From Deltaproteobacteria bacterium (GTDB lineage: Bacteria; Myxococcota; Myxococcia; SLRQ01): DNA of 61,034 nt. Of this stretch, positions 27,843 to 36,324 are shown one piece after another. Positions within the stretch are counted from its first letter, which is position 1. Every line of letters begins with the position of its first letter. The stretch spans positions 1-61,034 of the forward strand of contig JARGFU010000028.1 of the NCBI GenBank assembly GCA_029210625.1. Reading direction: 5' to 3'. The notes under the pieces were generated by a model that worked only from the letters and a program-made list of their open reading frames with translations, was not told where the DNA came from and did not search any database. Made by a program: the position numbers and the translations under genes.

Positions 27843-29180
27843 ATGAAGAAACTGACCCTCATCGCCAGCGGCGCCATCCTCGCCTTCCTCCTGGTCGCCT
27901 TCGTCCCCGGCCTCCTCGAGGGCCCGGGCCTCGCGGAGAGCGGCCCCTCCTTCGAGGACGCCATGCGGGAGAGCCTCCTGCTCGCCCTGGGCGTCGTCTT
28001 CCTGGGCGGCGTGCTCACCAGCCTGACCCCCTGCGTCTATCCCCTGATCCCGATCACGGTGGCGGTCTTCGGCGCCAAGAGCGCGTCGAGCCGCATGAAG
28101 GGCGCGCTCCTCTCCTCGGTCTACGTCCTGGGCATGGCGGTGATGTACGCCTCGCTCGGGCTCCTCGCGGCGCTCACCGGCAAGGTCTTCGGGAGCGTGA
28201 TGTCGAACCCCTGGGTGATCGGCGTCATCGCGACGGTCTTCGTCCTCTTCGGCATCTCCATGCTGGGGGTCTTCCAGATCCGCCTCCCGAGCGGCCTCCA
28301 GACCCGCCTCTCCCAGGTGGGCGGCGAGGGCTACGCGGGCGCCTTCGCCATGGGCCTGGTGGCCGGCGTGGTGGCCGCGCCCTGCACCGGTCCGGTCCTC
28401 GGCGGGGTGCTGACCTACGTGGCGACCACCGGCGACGCCCTCCTGGGGACGGTCCTCCTCTTCACCTTCGCCCTCGGGATGGGCCTGCTCTTCTTCGTCC
28501 TGGGCACCTTCTCGGTGAGCCTGCCCAAGAGCGGCACCTGGATGGACGTGGTCGAGTCCATCTTCGGCATCGCCCTGCTGGTGGTGGCCCTCTACTTCCT
28601 CAAGGACGTCGTGCCGGCGCTGCAGGCGCTGGTGCAGGTCGAGGCCGGCTGGGTGATGTGGGTCACCGGCGGGGTCGCGGCCGCAGGGGTGCTCCTGGGC
28701 GGCATCCACCTCTCCTTCCACGGGCCGGCGCTGCACAAGGTCGGCAAGGCCGCGGGCGTGCTGCTGCTGACCGGCGCCATCTTCCTCCGGGTCGGCGCCC
28801 TGGGGGCCGTCCCCGCGGACCACGGCGGCGAGCTCCACTGGCTGACCAGCGAGTCCGAGACCCTCGCGCTCGCCAGCGCCGAGGGAAAGCCGGCGATGGT
28901 CGACTTCTCCGCCGACTGGTGCACCGCCTGCAAGGAGCTCCAGAAGTACACCTTCCCGGATCCGGCGGTGCAGGAGGAGCTCTCCCGCTTCGTCATCGCC
29001 ACGGTCGACCTGACCGACGACGAGTCGCCGGAGTACGCCCGGCTGAAGGAGAAGTACGGCTTCCCCGGTCTGCCCTACATCGTCTTCTACGACTCGAAGG
29101 GCGAGCAGCGAAAGGACCTGACGGTCACGGGCTTCCGCCGCCCCGAGGACTTCCTGAAGATCCTCGCCGCGGTGAAGTAG
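27843..29180 (+). CDS. dsbD: DsbD-like thiol-disulfide transporter (CcdA domain plus thioredoxin domain)
   Basis: An N-terminal helix leads to an eight-helix CcdA-type membrane domain with the two redox cysteines in SLTPCVYPLIPI and AAPCTGPVLGGV, followed by a thioredoxin-fold domain at ~335-445 with active site ADWCTACKELQ and cis-Pro FPGLPYIVF. The protein moves electrons from cytosolic thioredoxin to periplasmic proteins. At 445 residues it lacks the N-terminal immunoglobulin-like alpha domain of E. coli DsbD (about 565 residues), so the output partner must differ. ATG 27843 gives the hydrophobic N terminus; no strong ribosome binding site is seen. Confidence 0.93.
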   Translation: MKKLTLIASGAILAFLLVAFVPGLLEGPGLAESGPSFEDAMRESLLLALGVVFLGGVLTSLTPCVYPLIPITVAVFGAKSASSRMKGALLSSVYVLGMAVMYASLGLLAALTGKVFGSVMSNPWVIGVIATVFVLFGISMLGVFQIRLPSGLQTRLSQVGGEGYAGAFAMGLVAGVVAAPCTGPVLGGVLTYVATTGDALLGTVLLFTFALGMGLLFFVLGTFSVSLPKSGTWMDVVESIFGIALLVVALYFLKDVVPALQALVQVEAGWVMWVTGGVAAAGVLLGGIHLSFHGPALHKVGKAAGVLLLTGAIFLRVGALGAVPADHGGELHWLTSESETLALASAEGKPAMVDFSADWCTACKELQKYTFPDPAVQEELSRFVIATVDLTDDESPEYARLKEKYGFPGLPYIVFYDSKGEQRKDLTVTGFRRPEDFLKILAAVK

Positions 29181-29184
29181 CGGT

Positions 29185-29832
29185 CTAGAAGAGGCGGAAG
29201 GAGAGCCCCGCCCAGCTCTCGACCTGGAAGGCGAAGCCGCCGACGTAGCCGCCGCCGCCCTCCCAGCGGGGGCCGAAGCCGAAGGTGGCGACGACGTTCA
29301 TGTCGGGCGTCAGCATGTACTCCAGCCCCACCAGCATCTTGATCGGCAGGCGCCAGCCGCCGCCGTAATTGAAGGTGTAGAGCAGGGGCACGTCGAGGGT
29401 GAAGAAGGAGCTGTAGGTCGGGTGAGGCTTCATCCCGAGGGCGATGCCCGGCGAGAGGACGAAGCCCACGTTGCCGGCGTTGGCGATGTCGGCGTAGCGC
29501 GCCCCGAAGTTCATGTGCAGGCCGCCCCGCCCGGTGAAGGCCAGGTTGAACTCCTCCTGGTCCATCAGCGAGTAGCGCACCGAGATCAACGCATCGGCGG
29601 TCGTGCGCAGGTAGTCGAAGGTCAGCCCGTAGCCGAAGTCGTAGGCCTGCGGCTGTCCCTGCAGGTAGTGCGCTCCGATCGTCGGCAGGCCCACCCAGAC
29701 GTTCCAGGCCTGGGTCTCCGGGCCGAGCACCGAGCCGTCCCACGAAGAGAAGGCGCCCGCGCGGGCGGTCGCCGGCGCGGTGAGCGCCAGCAGCAGGGCG
29801 AGGGCGGCGATGAGGTTCTGCAGGCGCTTCAT
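29185..29832 (-). CDS. Outer-membrane-like beta-barrel protein (215 aa)
   Basis: A signal peptide (LIAALALLLALTAPATARA) is followed by alternating-hydrophobic strands rich in Gly and aromatics (YDFGYGLTFDYLRTTADALISV, FNLAFTGRGGLHMNFGARY), ending in FRLF with a C-terminal Phe as in many outer-membrane barrels. About eight strands are likely. It follows the next minus-strand gene by 9 bases. No named family recognised. Confidence 0.7.
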   Translation of the reverse strand: MKRLQNLIAALALLLALTAPATARAGAFSSWDGSVLGPETQAWNVWVGLPTIGAHYLQGQPQAYDFGYGLTFDYLRTTADALISVRYSLMDQEEFNLAFTGRGGLHMNFGARYADIANAGNVGFVLSPGIALGMKPHPTYSSFFTLDVPLLYTFNYGGGWRLPIKMLVGLEYMLTPDMNVVATFGFGPRWEGGGGYVGGFAFQVESWAGLSFRLF

Positions 29833-29841
29833 CGTTTCTCC

Positions 29842-30372
29842 CTAGAACCAGTAGTGGACGCCGAGGACGGCGGTGCCGGCGGTGACGAGATAGGGTGGGG
29901 TGGGGGGCTGGACCGCCGCGGTGACCTGCCCGAAGCGGGCTCCCCCGCCCAGGCCGAACTCCGCGAAGATCTCCAGGTTGTCGGTACCCGGAGGATAGTA
30001 GGCGAGGCCGGGTCCGAGGAAGTAGGCCATGGTGTGGAGGCCGAGGCTGCCCACCGAGGGGAGCACCATCCCGGCGAGGTAGAGGTTGAGGTTCTCCTCC
30101 GGGATGAGGTGGAGGATCGCCTTGCCGCCGAAGGCGATGCTGAAGAGCCCCTGCCGCCAGTCCACGCCGAGGAGGGCGGAGAACTCGGCCATGGGCGCGG
30201 CGGCGAACTTCACCGAGAGCAGGCTGCCCGGCAGGACCGGGCCCACCGGGACGGCCTGGAAGCCGACCGCCGCGATCCGGGTGGAGTTGTCCCGCGCCTC
30301 GGCGCGATCGGGGGAGAGGGCGAGGAGGGTGAGCCCGAGGGCGAGGGGCAGCAGGTGGCGCGGGGCGATCAT
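29842..30372 (-). CDS. Exported beta-rich protein, probably outer membrane (176 aa)
   Basis: Signal peptide MIAPRHLLPLALGLTLLALSPDRAEA, then Gly/Ala-rich strands (FSALLGVDWRQGLFSIAFGGKA, GLAYYPPGT) and a C terminus VLGVHYWF ending in Phe. Its composition and size resemble the neighbouring barrel gene, from which it is separated by only 9 bases, so they may be an old tandem pair in one transcript. Function unknown. Confidence 0.65.
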   Translation of the reverse strand: MIAPRHLLPLALGLTLLALSPDRAEARDNSTRIAAVGFQAVPVGPVLPGSLLSVKFAAAPMAEFSALLGVDWRQGLFSIAFGGKAILHLIPEENLNLYLAGMVLPSVGSLGLHTMAYFLGPGLAYYPPGTDNLEIFAEFGLGGGARFGQVTAAVQPPTPPYLVTAGTAVLGVHYWF

Positions 30373-30432
30373 GTCGCCGCACAGGAGAGCAGAAGAGGCG
30401 CGTGGAGGGTAGGGGCGCTCGGCCGCCCGGGC

Positions 30433-30942
30433 TCACTCCATGCCGGCCTGGCGCTCCCCCTCGAGCTGCTGAGCGCGCTCCTGCGCGGCCTGGAGGCGGG
30501 CCGCCTCCTCGTTCACGTCGGTGGTGCGGGAGGCCCAGAGCCAGGCCATGAAGATGCCGAAGCCGACGGCGAAGGTGCCCAGGAGCATGAGGATCCAGCC
30601 CCAGGTCGGGATGCCCTGGCGCTGGAGGTTGAGGCGCCGGTCCATCTCCGCGCCGCTGCCCTGGGTGGGCTGCACGGCCTGTACGCCGAGGCGGTCGAGG
30701 GTGGGGGTGCCGCCCCGGGCGCGGGCCACCGCCTCCTTCTGCTCGCGGTCCATGAAGGTGTCGCCGTCGAGGGCGCCGCCGCCGGACTCCCGGCCGCCGC
30801 TGCGGCTCTGGCGCGGCAGCAGGTCACCGAGACCCAGGTCCAGGGGCTTGCGCTTGACCTCGGAGGACACCCGGGTCACCGCATCCATGTCCAGCTCTCC
30901 CCCGATCTCACCGAGGCCGTCGTCGAACTCTTCGCCAGGCAT
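30433..30942 (-). CDS. Single-span membrane protein (169 aa)
   Basis: About 110 polar residues come first, then one membrane helix (WGWILMLLGTFAVGFGIFMAWLW) and a short charged coiled-coil tail (AARLQAAQERAQQLEGERQ). The N-terminal half (EFDDGLGEIGGELDMDAV, LGLGDLLP) looks like a flexible cytosolic segment. No family recognised. It may be the first gene of a transcript running into the two barrel-like genes, with a 60-base gap. Confidence 0.65.
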   Translation of the reverse strand: MPGEEFDDGLGEIGGELDMDAVTRVSSEVKRKPLDLGLGDLLPRQSRSGGRESGGGALDGDTFMDREQKEAVARARGGTPTLDRLGVQAVQPTQGSGAEMDRRLNLQRQGIPTWGWILMLLGTFAVGFGIFMAWLWASRTTDVNEEAARLQAAQERAQQLEGERQAGME

Positions 30943-31290
30943 GACCGCATTCTACGCCACCTCGCGGGTCCAGCGCAGGTGTCCAGGCCCTGGACGCCGG
31001 GATCTGCGTGCACCAGATCGCGGGCCCGAAGGCCTGCGACCAAGGGTCCGGAAACAATGCGCTTTTCGCGCTCCGCCCGGCGCCACGCCTCCGGACCTCC
31101 AGGCTGTCGTCTCAGCAGACAGTTTCGGCCTCCGGGGGTCCCGGAGCGGTTCCCGGAGCTCGGCGTAAGAGCCTGTATTTGCTTGACTTTACCTTGTTCG
31201 TCGGAGGCCTCCCGCGGCATGGATCTTGCTCGATATCGGGCAAGGGGTCCGTGCGTCCGTCGCCTCTCCCGGACCCGAAGGAGTCTTCCA
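30943..31290. other. Divergent intergenic region, 348 bp
   Basis: It separates the membrane protein gene from the DUF4388-like regulator. A perfect 7-bp hairpin (CTCCGGG/CCCGGAG) lies near 31130-31146 and an AT-richer patch with TTGACT lies near 31183. No well-spaced -10 accompanies it, so promoters for both flanking genes presumably lie here but cannot be placed with confidence. No RNA gene seen. Confidence 0.4.
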
Positions 31291-33333
31291 GTGATCCGCA
31301 ACTCAGAGATCCTCGTCGTCGATCCCGATCCCACCGCCCGCTCCCTCGCCCTGCGCGCCCTTCGGAAGGACGGCCTGCGCGCCATCGGAGCCGGCACCCG
31401 GCACGAGGCCCTCCAGGCCTTCGAGGCGGCCCGGCCGATGGTGGTGATCTCCGAGCTGGCCCTCGACGAGGGCGACGGCCTCTCCCTGATGCGCGAGCTG
31501 CGCGAGGTGGGCGGCCACGAGGTGCCGGTGCTCCTCCTCTCCGATCTCACCGGCGCGCCCCGCACGGCCGGGGCCGACGCCCGCGCCCTCGGCGCCGAGG
31601 ACCTGCTGCCCAAGCCGCTCTTCGCTCGCGACCTGGTGACCTTCAGCCACCTGCACCGCGGCCGCCCCGCCGGGGCCCGGGTGATCGAGGGCCGCCTCGA
31701 GCAGACCTCCGCCGCCTACCTCCTGCGGGCGCTGGCCACCGGCAGCCGCAGCGGGCGGGTCGTCTTCATCGAGGGGGAGGGCGAGGTCGTCTTCCGCGAG
31801 GGGCGGATCATCGAGGCCAGCTTCCGCCACCGCTGCGGTGAGCCGGCCCTCTTCCGCCTCCTCACCCTGCAGCGCGGACCCTTCCACCTCTTCTTCGAGA
31901 CCATCGGCAAGAGCGGCTCCCTGAACCTGGGGGTGAAGGAAATCCTGCGGCAGGGGCTGCCCTACGTGCAGCGCTGGGAGGCCATCACCGGCCGGCTGCC
32001 GGGGCTCGACGCCGTGCTCCAGATCGACTTCGGCGAGCTCGGGGCGAAGCTGGCCACCCTGCCCGACGCGGTGAACGGCATCGTCCGCCTCTTCGACGGC
32101 AAGCGCGATCTCGAGCGGGTCCTCACCGACTCCCCGCTGGCCGAGCTGACCACCCTCGAGGTGATCGATCGCCTCCTCCACGGTGGCATCCTGGTCGCCC
32201 CGGTCGTCGAGGCGGCGCCGGTGAGCGAGGAGGCCTCACCGGCCCCCGAGGCGCCCGTCGCCAGCGACGAGGTGATGCGCTCGCTCTTCGGGGAGGGCCT
32301 GCCGGCGGGCGTGGCCGGCGCGGCCGCGCTGGGCAACGAGGTGCCCGCGGGCTGGACCGCCGGCGAGCCCATCGCCTGGTCGGCCCTCGAGCCCGAGCCC
32401 GTGATCGGGCGGAGCGACGAGGCGGAGGATCCCCGCGCGATCACCGGCTGGGATCTGCCCGCGGCCCTGGCAGAGGCCAGCCGGGTGGCGCACGCCCACG
32501 CCCTGGAGCAGAGCGCCGATCTGGCGGCCGAGGCCTCCGGCGAGGCCACCCTGGCCGCCGCCGCCGATCTCGGCGAGCTCGGTGACCTCGGTGACCTCGG
32601 TGAGGCGCTGGCCCCCGACTTCTTCGAGGACGAGGAGGTCCCGACCCCGGCGCTCGAAGCGAGCGAGGACGAGGCCGAGCTCGAGGAGCTCTACCACGCG
32701 ATGGCCGTGGGGACGCGCAAGGCCTCCCTGGGCTGGGCCGCCTGGACCGGCTTCGTCGCCCTCTGTGGAAGCCTGATCGTCGCGACCGTCGTGCTGACCC
32801 TGGACGAGGTCCGGGTCGACCCCGAGGTCGCCTCCCCGGCCGTGGTGCGGGCCGTCTCCCCCGAGCCCGCCGCCGCGCCCGCGCCCGCCCCCGATCCGGC
32901 CGTGGCCGCCGACCTGGCCCTGGTCGAGGCCGAGGCCGAGGGCAGCGCCGCCGCGCCGGTGCCCAAGGACGACGCCTGGCTGGCCGCCGAGTTGCAGGCC
33001 GCGAGCGACGCTTACGCCACCGGCCTCTACGGCGACGCCGTGCTGATCTACGCCGGCGCCGCCATCGAGCGCCGCGACTCCCTCGAGGCGCGGATGGGCC
33101 TGGGCCTCTCCTACCTCGAGCTGGGGGATCTCGAGGGCGCCGTCGGCGCCTTCCGGGCCGCGCGCGAGATCGATCCCTCCTCGCCCCGCGCCCTGGCGCT
33201 CCTGGGCTCGGCCTTGCAGATCTCCGGGCAGCGGATGGAGGCCCGGAAGGTCTACCAGCGCTACCTCGAGGTGCGTCCCGAGGGCACGCAGGCCTCGGAG
33301 ATCCGTGCCATCCTCGATCGCTGGGACGACTAG
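31291..33333 (+). CDS. Pseudo-receiver - DUF4388/PATAN-like - membrane helix - TPR protein (680 aa)
   Basis: Residues 5-125 have a receiver fold (ILVVDPDPTAR, LLPKPLF), but the phospho-acceptor Asp is replaced by Glu55 in VVISELALDEGDG, suggesting a fixed, phospho-mimic-like state. A DUF4388-like domain follows (~130-310: VIEGRLEQTSAAYLLRALA, SGRVVFIEGEGEVVFREGRI, GPFHLFFE). Residues ~310-485 are Ala/Glu-rich linker, a membrane helix lies near 490-510 (LGWAAWTGFVALCGSLIVATVV), and the C-terminal ~120 residues are TPR-like (VLIYAGAAIERR, AVGAFRAAREIDP). So it would be an inner-membrane protein with a periplasmic TPR tail. GTG 31291 with AAGGAG seven bases upstream is chosen over the far longer open frame. 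Confidence 0.82.
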   Translation: MIRNSEILVVDPDPTARSLALRALRKDGLRAIGAGTRHEALQAFEAARPMVVISELALDEGDGLSLMRELREVGGHEVPVLLLSDLTGAPRTAGADARALGAEDLLPKPLFARDLVTFSHLHRGRPAGARVIEGRLEQTSAAYLLRALATGSRSGRVVFIEGEGEVVFREGRIIEASFRHRCGEPALFRLLTLQRGPFHLFFETIGKSGSLNLGVKEILRQGLPYVQRWEAITGRLPGLDAVLQIDFGELGAKLATLPDAVNGIVRLFDGKRDLERVLTDSPLAELTTLEVIDRLLHGGILVAPVVEAAPVSEEASPAPEAPVASDEVMRSLFGEGLPAGVAGAAALGNEVPAGWTAGEPIAWSALEPEPVIGRSDEAEDPRAITGWDLPAALAEASRVAHAHALEQSADLAAEASGEATLAAAADLGELGDLGDLGEALAPDFFEDEEVPTPALEASEDEAELEELYHAMAVGTRKASLGWAAWTGFVALCGSLIVATVVLTLDEVRVDPEVASPAVVRAVSPEPAAAPAPAPDPAVAADLALVEAEAEGSAAAPVPKDDAWLAAELQAASDAYATGLYGDAVLIYAGAAIERRDSLEARMGLGLSYLELGDLEGAVGAFRAAREIDPSSPRALALLGSALQISGQRMEARKVYQRYLEVRPEGTQASEIRAILDRWDD

Positions 33334-33378
33334 CGCCCCGCCTTCAGGCTCGGCGTGGAGGCGTGCTATGACACGCCC

Positions 33379-34128
33379 ATGTCGGGCCACAATCGATGGA
33401 CGAAGATCAAGCGCCAGAAGGAGGCGCTCGGCGCCACCAAGGGCAAGGCCTTCACCAAGGTGATCAAGGAGATCACCGTGGCCGCCCGGGACGGCGGCGG
33501 TGATCCCGAGGCCAACGCCCGGCTGCGCGCCGCGATCCAGGCTGCCAAGGACGTCAACCTCCCCAAGGACAACATCGAGCGGGCCATCCTGAAGGGCACC
33601 GGTGAGCTCGAGGGGCAGGCCTACGAGGAGATCGCCTACGAGGGCTACGGCCCCGCCGGAGTGGCCCTCTACGTGGAGTGCGTGACCGACAACCGCAATC
33701 GCACGGTCGGCGAGGTCCGCCACCTCTTCACCAAGGGCAACGGGAACCTCGCCGAGAGCGGCGCGGTGGCCTGGATGTTCGAGCACAAGGCGCTGATGGA
33801 GCTGCCCAAGGAGGGGCTCAGCGAGGAGCGGGCCATGGAGCTCTGCATCGAGGCCGGCGGAGAGGACGTCGTCGACACCGGAGACACCTGGGAGGTGCAG
33901 GCCGGCGCCAGTGACTTCCACGCGCTGCTGACCGGCCTCGAGGGGCTCGGCCACAGCCCCCGGAACCCCCGCCTGGAGTGGATCCCGAAGAACACCGTGA
34001 AGGTGTCCGGCGAGGACGTGAAGAAGGTGCTGCGCCTCGTCTCCCTGCTCGAGGAGAGCGACGACGTCCAGAACGTCTTCGCCAACTTCGACATCGACGA
34101 CGAGGAGATGGAGCAGGCCACCGAGTGA
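33379..34128 (+). CDS. yebC: YebC/PmpR-family protein
   Basis: A 249-residue member of the YebC/TACO1 family: MSGHNRWTKIKRQKEALGAT, YEGYGPAGVALYVECVTDN and NRTVGEVRHLF are signature segments. YebC proteins have been described as transcription regulators and as translation factors easing polyproline stalls. The start is ATG 33379, which gives the usual N terminus; the upstream GTG frame is not used. TGCTATGAC, an extended -10-like element, lies six bases before the ATG, so the transcript may be leaderless. It heads the classic yebC-ruvC-ruvA order and overlaps ruvC by 4 bases. Confidence 0.95.
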   Translation: MSGHNRWTKIKRQKEALGATKGKAFTKVIKEITVAARDGGGDPEANARLRAAIQAAKDVNLPKDNIERAILKGTGELEGQAYEEIAYEGYGPAGVALYVECVTDNRNRTVGEVRHLFTKGNGNLAESGAVAWMFEHKALMELPKEGLSEERAMELCIEAGGEDVVDTGDTWEVQAGASDFHALLTGLEGLGHSPRNPRLEWIPKNTVKVSGEDVKKVLRLVSLLEESDDVQNVFANFDIDDEEMEQATE

Positions 34129-34646
34129 AGGTGCTGGGCATCGATCCGGGCACCCGGGCCTGTGGCTGGGGGGTGGTCGCCTCCCACCGGCGCCGCCTCG
34201 AGCCGGTGGCGCACGGAGTGATCCGCCTGGAGGGAGAGCTGGCCCCGCGCCTCGCCGCCCTCTGGGAGGCCCTCGTCGAGGTCCTCGAGGCGCAGCAGCC
34301 GGACCTGGTCGCGGTGGAGGGCCTCTTCACCCAGAGCAACGCCCGCTCGGCGCTCACCCTCGGCCACGCCCGAGGGGTGGTCCTGGCCGCTGTCGCCCGC
34401 GCGGGGCTCCCCGTCCAGGAGTACGCCCCGGCGACGGTGAAGCGCACGGTGGCGGGCAGCGGCCGGGCCGACAAGGACGCGGTGCAGACGATGGTCAAGA
34501 GCCTCCTGGGCCTCTCGGGGAGGCTGCCCCCCGACGCCTCGGATGCCCTGGCCATCGCGGTCTGCCATCTGCAACACACCGGCGGCGGGCTGCCGGCCAA
34601 GGCCCGCCTCTCGGTGCAGGACTTCCGCAAGGGGAGAGAGGGATGA
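34125..34646 (+). CDS. ruvC: Holliday junction resolvase RuvC
   Basis: The 173-residue endonuclease that cuts Holliday junctions in the RuvABC pathway. The catalytic acidic residues are visible: Asp7 in LGIDPGTR, Glu in VAVEGLFTQSNARSALTLG, and the pair in PPDASDALAIAVCH. The start GTG 34125 lies in the GTGA overlap with yebC; the stop overlaps ruvA by 4 bases. Confidence 0.97.
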   Translation: MKVLGIDPGTRACGWGVVASHRRRLEPVAHGVIRLEGELAPRLAALWEALVEVLEAQQPDLVAVEGLFTQSNARSALTLGHARGVVLAAVARAGLPVQEYAPATVKRTVAGSGRADKDAVQTMVKSLLGLSGRLPPDASDALAIAVCHLQHTGGGLPAKARLSVQDFRKGREG

Positions 34647-35242
34647 TCGCGCAGCTCATCGGCGTGGTGATGGAGAAGCGGGCGGACCACCTCGTCCTCG
34701 ACGTGGGTGGTGTAGGGTACCGGGTCTTCGCCTCGGCCGAGGCCCTGGCCTCCTTCCCGGGGCGAGGAGAGAAGGCGTTGATCCGCACCCACACCCACGT
34801 GCGGGAGGACGCCATCGAGCTCTACGGCTTCAGCGACGCCCGCGAGGAGGCGATCTTCCACGCCCTCATCGGCGTGCCCAAGGTCGGCTGCCGCAAGGCC
34901 CTGGTGCTCCTCTCGGGTATCGGCGCCGCGCAGATCGTCGCCGCGGTCCGCAGCGCGGACGCCGCCGCCCTCGCCCGGGCCCCGGGGGTCGGCGCCAAGA
35001 CCGCCGAGCGCCTCGTCCTGGAGCTCAAGGGCAAGCTCGACGGCCTCGCCACCGGCGGGAGCGCCGAGGCGGAGAGGGGCGGGGACGAGCACCTGGCCGA
35101 TCTCGTCTCGGGCCTGATCGGGCTGGGGTACCGGGCCGCCGCCGCCCAGAAGGCGGCGGAGCTGGCCTGCGAGCAGGATCCGGAGGGGGAGCTGCCCCAG
35201 CTCCTCAAGGCCGCCCTGGCGCACCTGCGGGACGGGTCCTGA
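34643..35242 (+). CDS. ruvA: Holliday junction DNA helicase subunit RuvA
   Basis: RuvA binds the four-way junction and loads RuvB. At 199 residues it shows the OB-fold domain (MIAQLIGVVMEKRADHLVLD, THTHVREDAIELYGF), the tandem helix-hairpin-helix motifs (IGVPKVGCRKALVLLSGIG, APGVGAKTAERLVLELKGKL) and the C-terminal RuvB-contacting helix bundle (IGLGYRAAAAQKAA). ATG 34643 has GGGAGAGAGGG upstream and overlaps ruvC. Confidence 0.97.
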   Translation: MIAQLIGVVMEKRADHLVLDVGGVGYRVFASAEALASFPGRGEKALIRTHTHVREDAIELYGFSDAREEAIFHALIGVPKVGCRKALVLLSGIGAAQIVAAVRSADAAALARAPGVGAKTAERLVLELKGKLDGLATGGSAEAERGGDEHLADLVSGLIGLGYRAAAAQKAAELACEQDPEGELPQLLKAALAHLRDGS

Positions 35243-35289
35243 ACACCCGTGCACTCCTGCTCCGGACGGGATAGGCTCCCGCGCGAGGG

Positions 35290-36309
35290 ATGAACGGCGA
35301 GAGAGCGATCGCGCCCACGGCGGCGGAGGACGAGCAGGCCTACGAGCGCTCCCTGCGCCCGAAGAGCTTCGCGGAGTTCGTCGGCCAGCGGCTGGTGGTG
35401 GACAAGCTCGAGGTCTACGTCGAGGCCGCCCGCCGCCGCAGCGAGAGCCTGGACCACGTCCTGCTCTCGGGGCCTCCGGGGCTGGGCAAGACCAGCCTGG
35501 CCCACATCATCGCCCGGGAGCTCGGTGTCCAGCTCCACGTCACCTCCGGCCCGGCCATCGAGCGCAAGGGCGATCTCGCGGGCATCCTCACCAGCCTGGA
35601 GGAGGGGGACATCCTCTTCGTGGACGAGGTGCACCGCCTCCCCCGGGTGGTCGAGGAGAGCCTCTACACCGCCATGGAGGACTACGAGTTCGACGTCATC
35701 CTCGGCGACGGCCCGGCCGCCCGCTCGGTGAAGCTCGAGCTCTCTCCCTTCACGCTGGTCGGGGCGACGACGCGCACCGGCCTGCTCACGGGTCCCATGC
35801 GGGATCGCTTCGGCATCGTCGAGCGCCTCGACTTCTACGACGCCGAGGCCCTCGAGCAGATCGTCGAGCGCAGCGCGCGCATCCTACAGGTGCAGCTGGA
35901 GAAGGGAGGCGCGGCCGAGATGGCCCGCAGGGCCCGGGGCACGCCGCGGGTGGCGAACCGCCTCCTGCGCCGGGTGCGGGACTTCGCCGAGGTCGAGGGC
36001 AGCGGCAGCGTCGATCGCGAGGCCGCCGACCTCTTCCTCGGCCGCCTCGGGGTGGACGAGAGAGGCCTCGACACCATGGACCGCCGCCTCCTCGAGGTGA
36101 TCATCGAGCGCTTCGAGGGCGGCCCGGTGGGCATCGGCACCATCGCCGCCGCCGTGGGCGAGAAGCCCGACACCCTCGAGGAGGTCTACGAGCCCTACCT
36201 CGTCCAGCAGGGGCTGCTGGCCCGCACGCCCCGCGGCCGGGTCGCCACCACCGCGGCCTACACCCACCTCGGCAAGAAGCCCACGGGCCGGCAGGGCTCC
36301 CTGGTCTAG
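35290..36309 (+). CDS. ruvB: Holliday junction branch migration ATPase RuvB
   Basis: An AAA+ motor of 339 residues. Walker [10 protein letters not shown], Walker [12 protein letters not shown], sensor 1 [20 protein letters not shown] with the arginine finger region, and the C-terminal winged helix ([21 protein letters not shown]) are all present. It is 47 bases behind ruvA with GAGGG close to the ATG and a TAGGCT element in the gap, so it may be read both from the operon and from its own weak promoter. Confidence 0.97.
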   Translation: MNGERAIAPTAAEDEQAYERSLRPKSFAEFVGQRLVVDKLEVYVEAARRRSESLDHVLLSGPPGLGKTSLAHIIARELGVQLHVTSGPAIERKGDLAGILTSLEEGDILFVDEVHRLPRVVEESLYTAMEDYEFDVILGDGPAARSVKLELSPFTLVGATTRTGLLTGPMRDRFGIVERLDFYDAEALEQIVERSARILQVQLEKGGAAEMARRARGTPRVANRLLRRVRDFAEVEGSGSVDREAADLFLGRLGVDERGLDTMDRRLLEVIIERFEGGPVGIGTIAAAVGEKPDTLEEVYEPYLVQQGLLARTPRGRVATTAAYTHLGKKPTGRQGSLV

Positions 36310-36324
36310 GGCTACAATGCGGGG

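Noticed and set aside
29422-31290. The very long plus-strand frame extending the 31291 regulator upstream by over 600 codons
   Set aside because: The extra part overlaps three minus-strand genes with signal peptides, while GTG 31291 has AAGGAG at proper spacing and starts exactly at the receiver fold.
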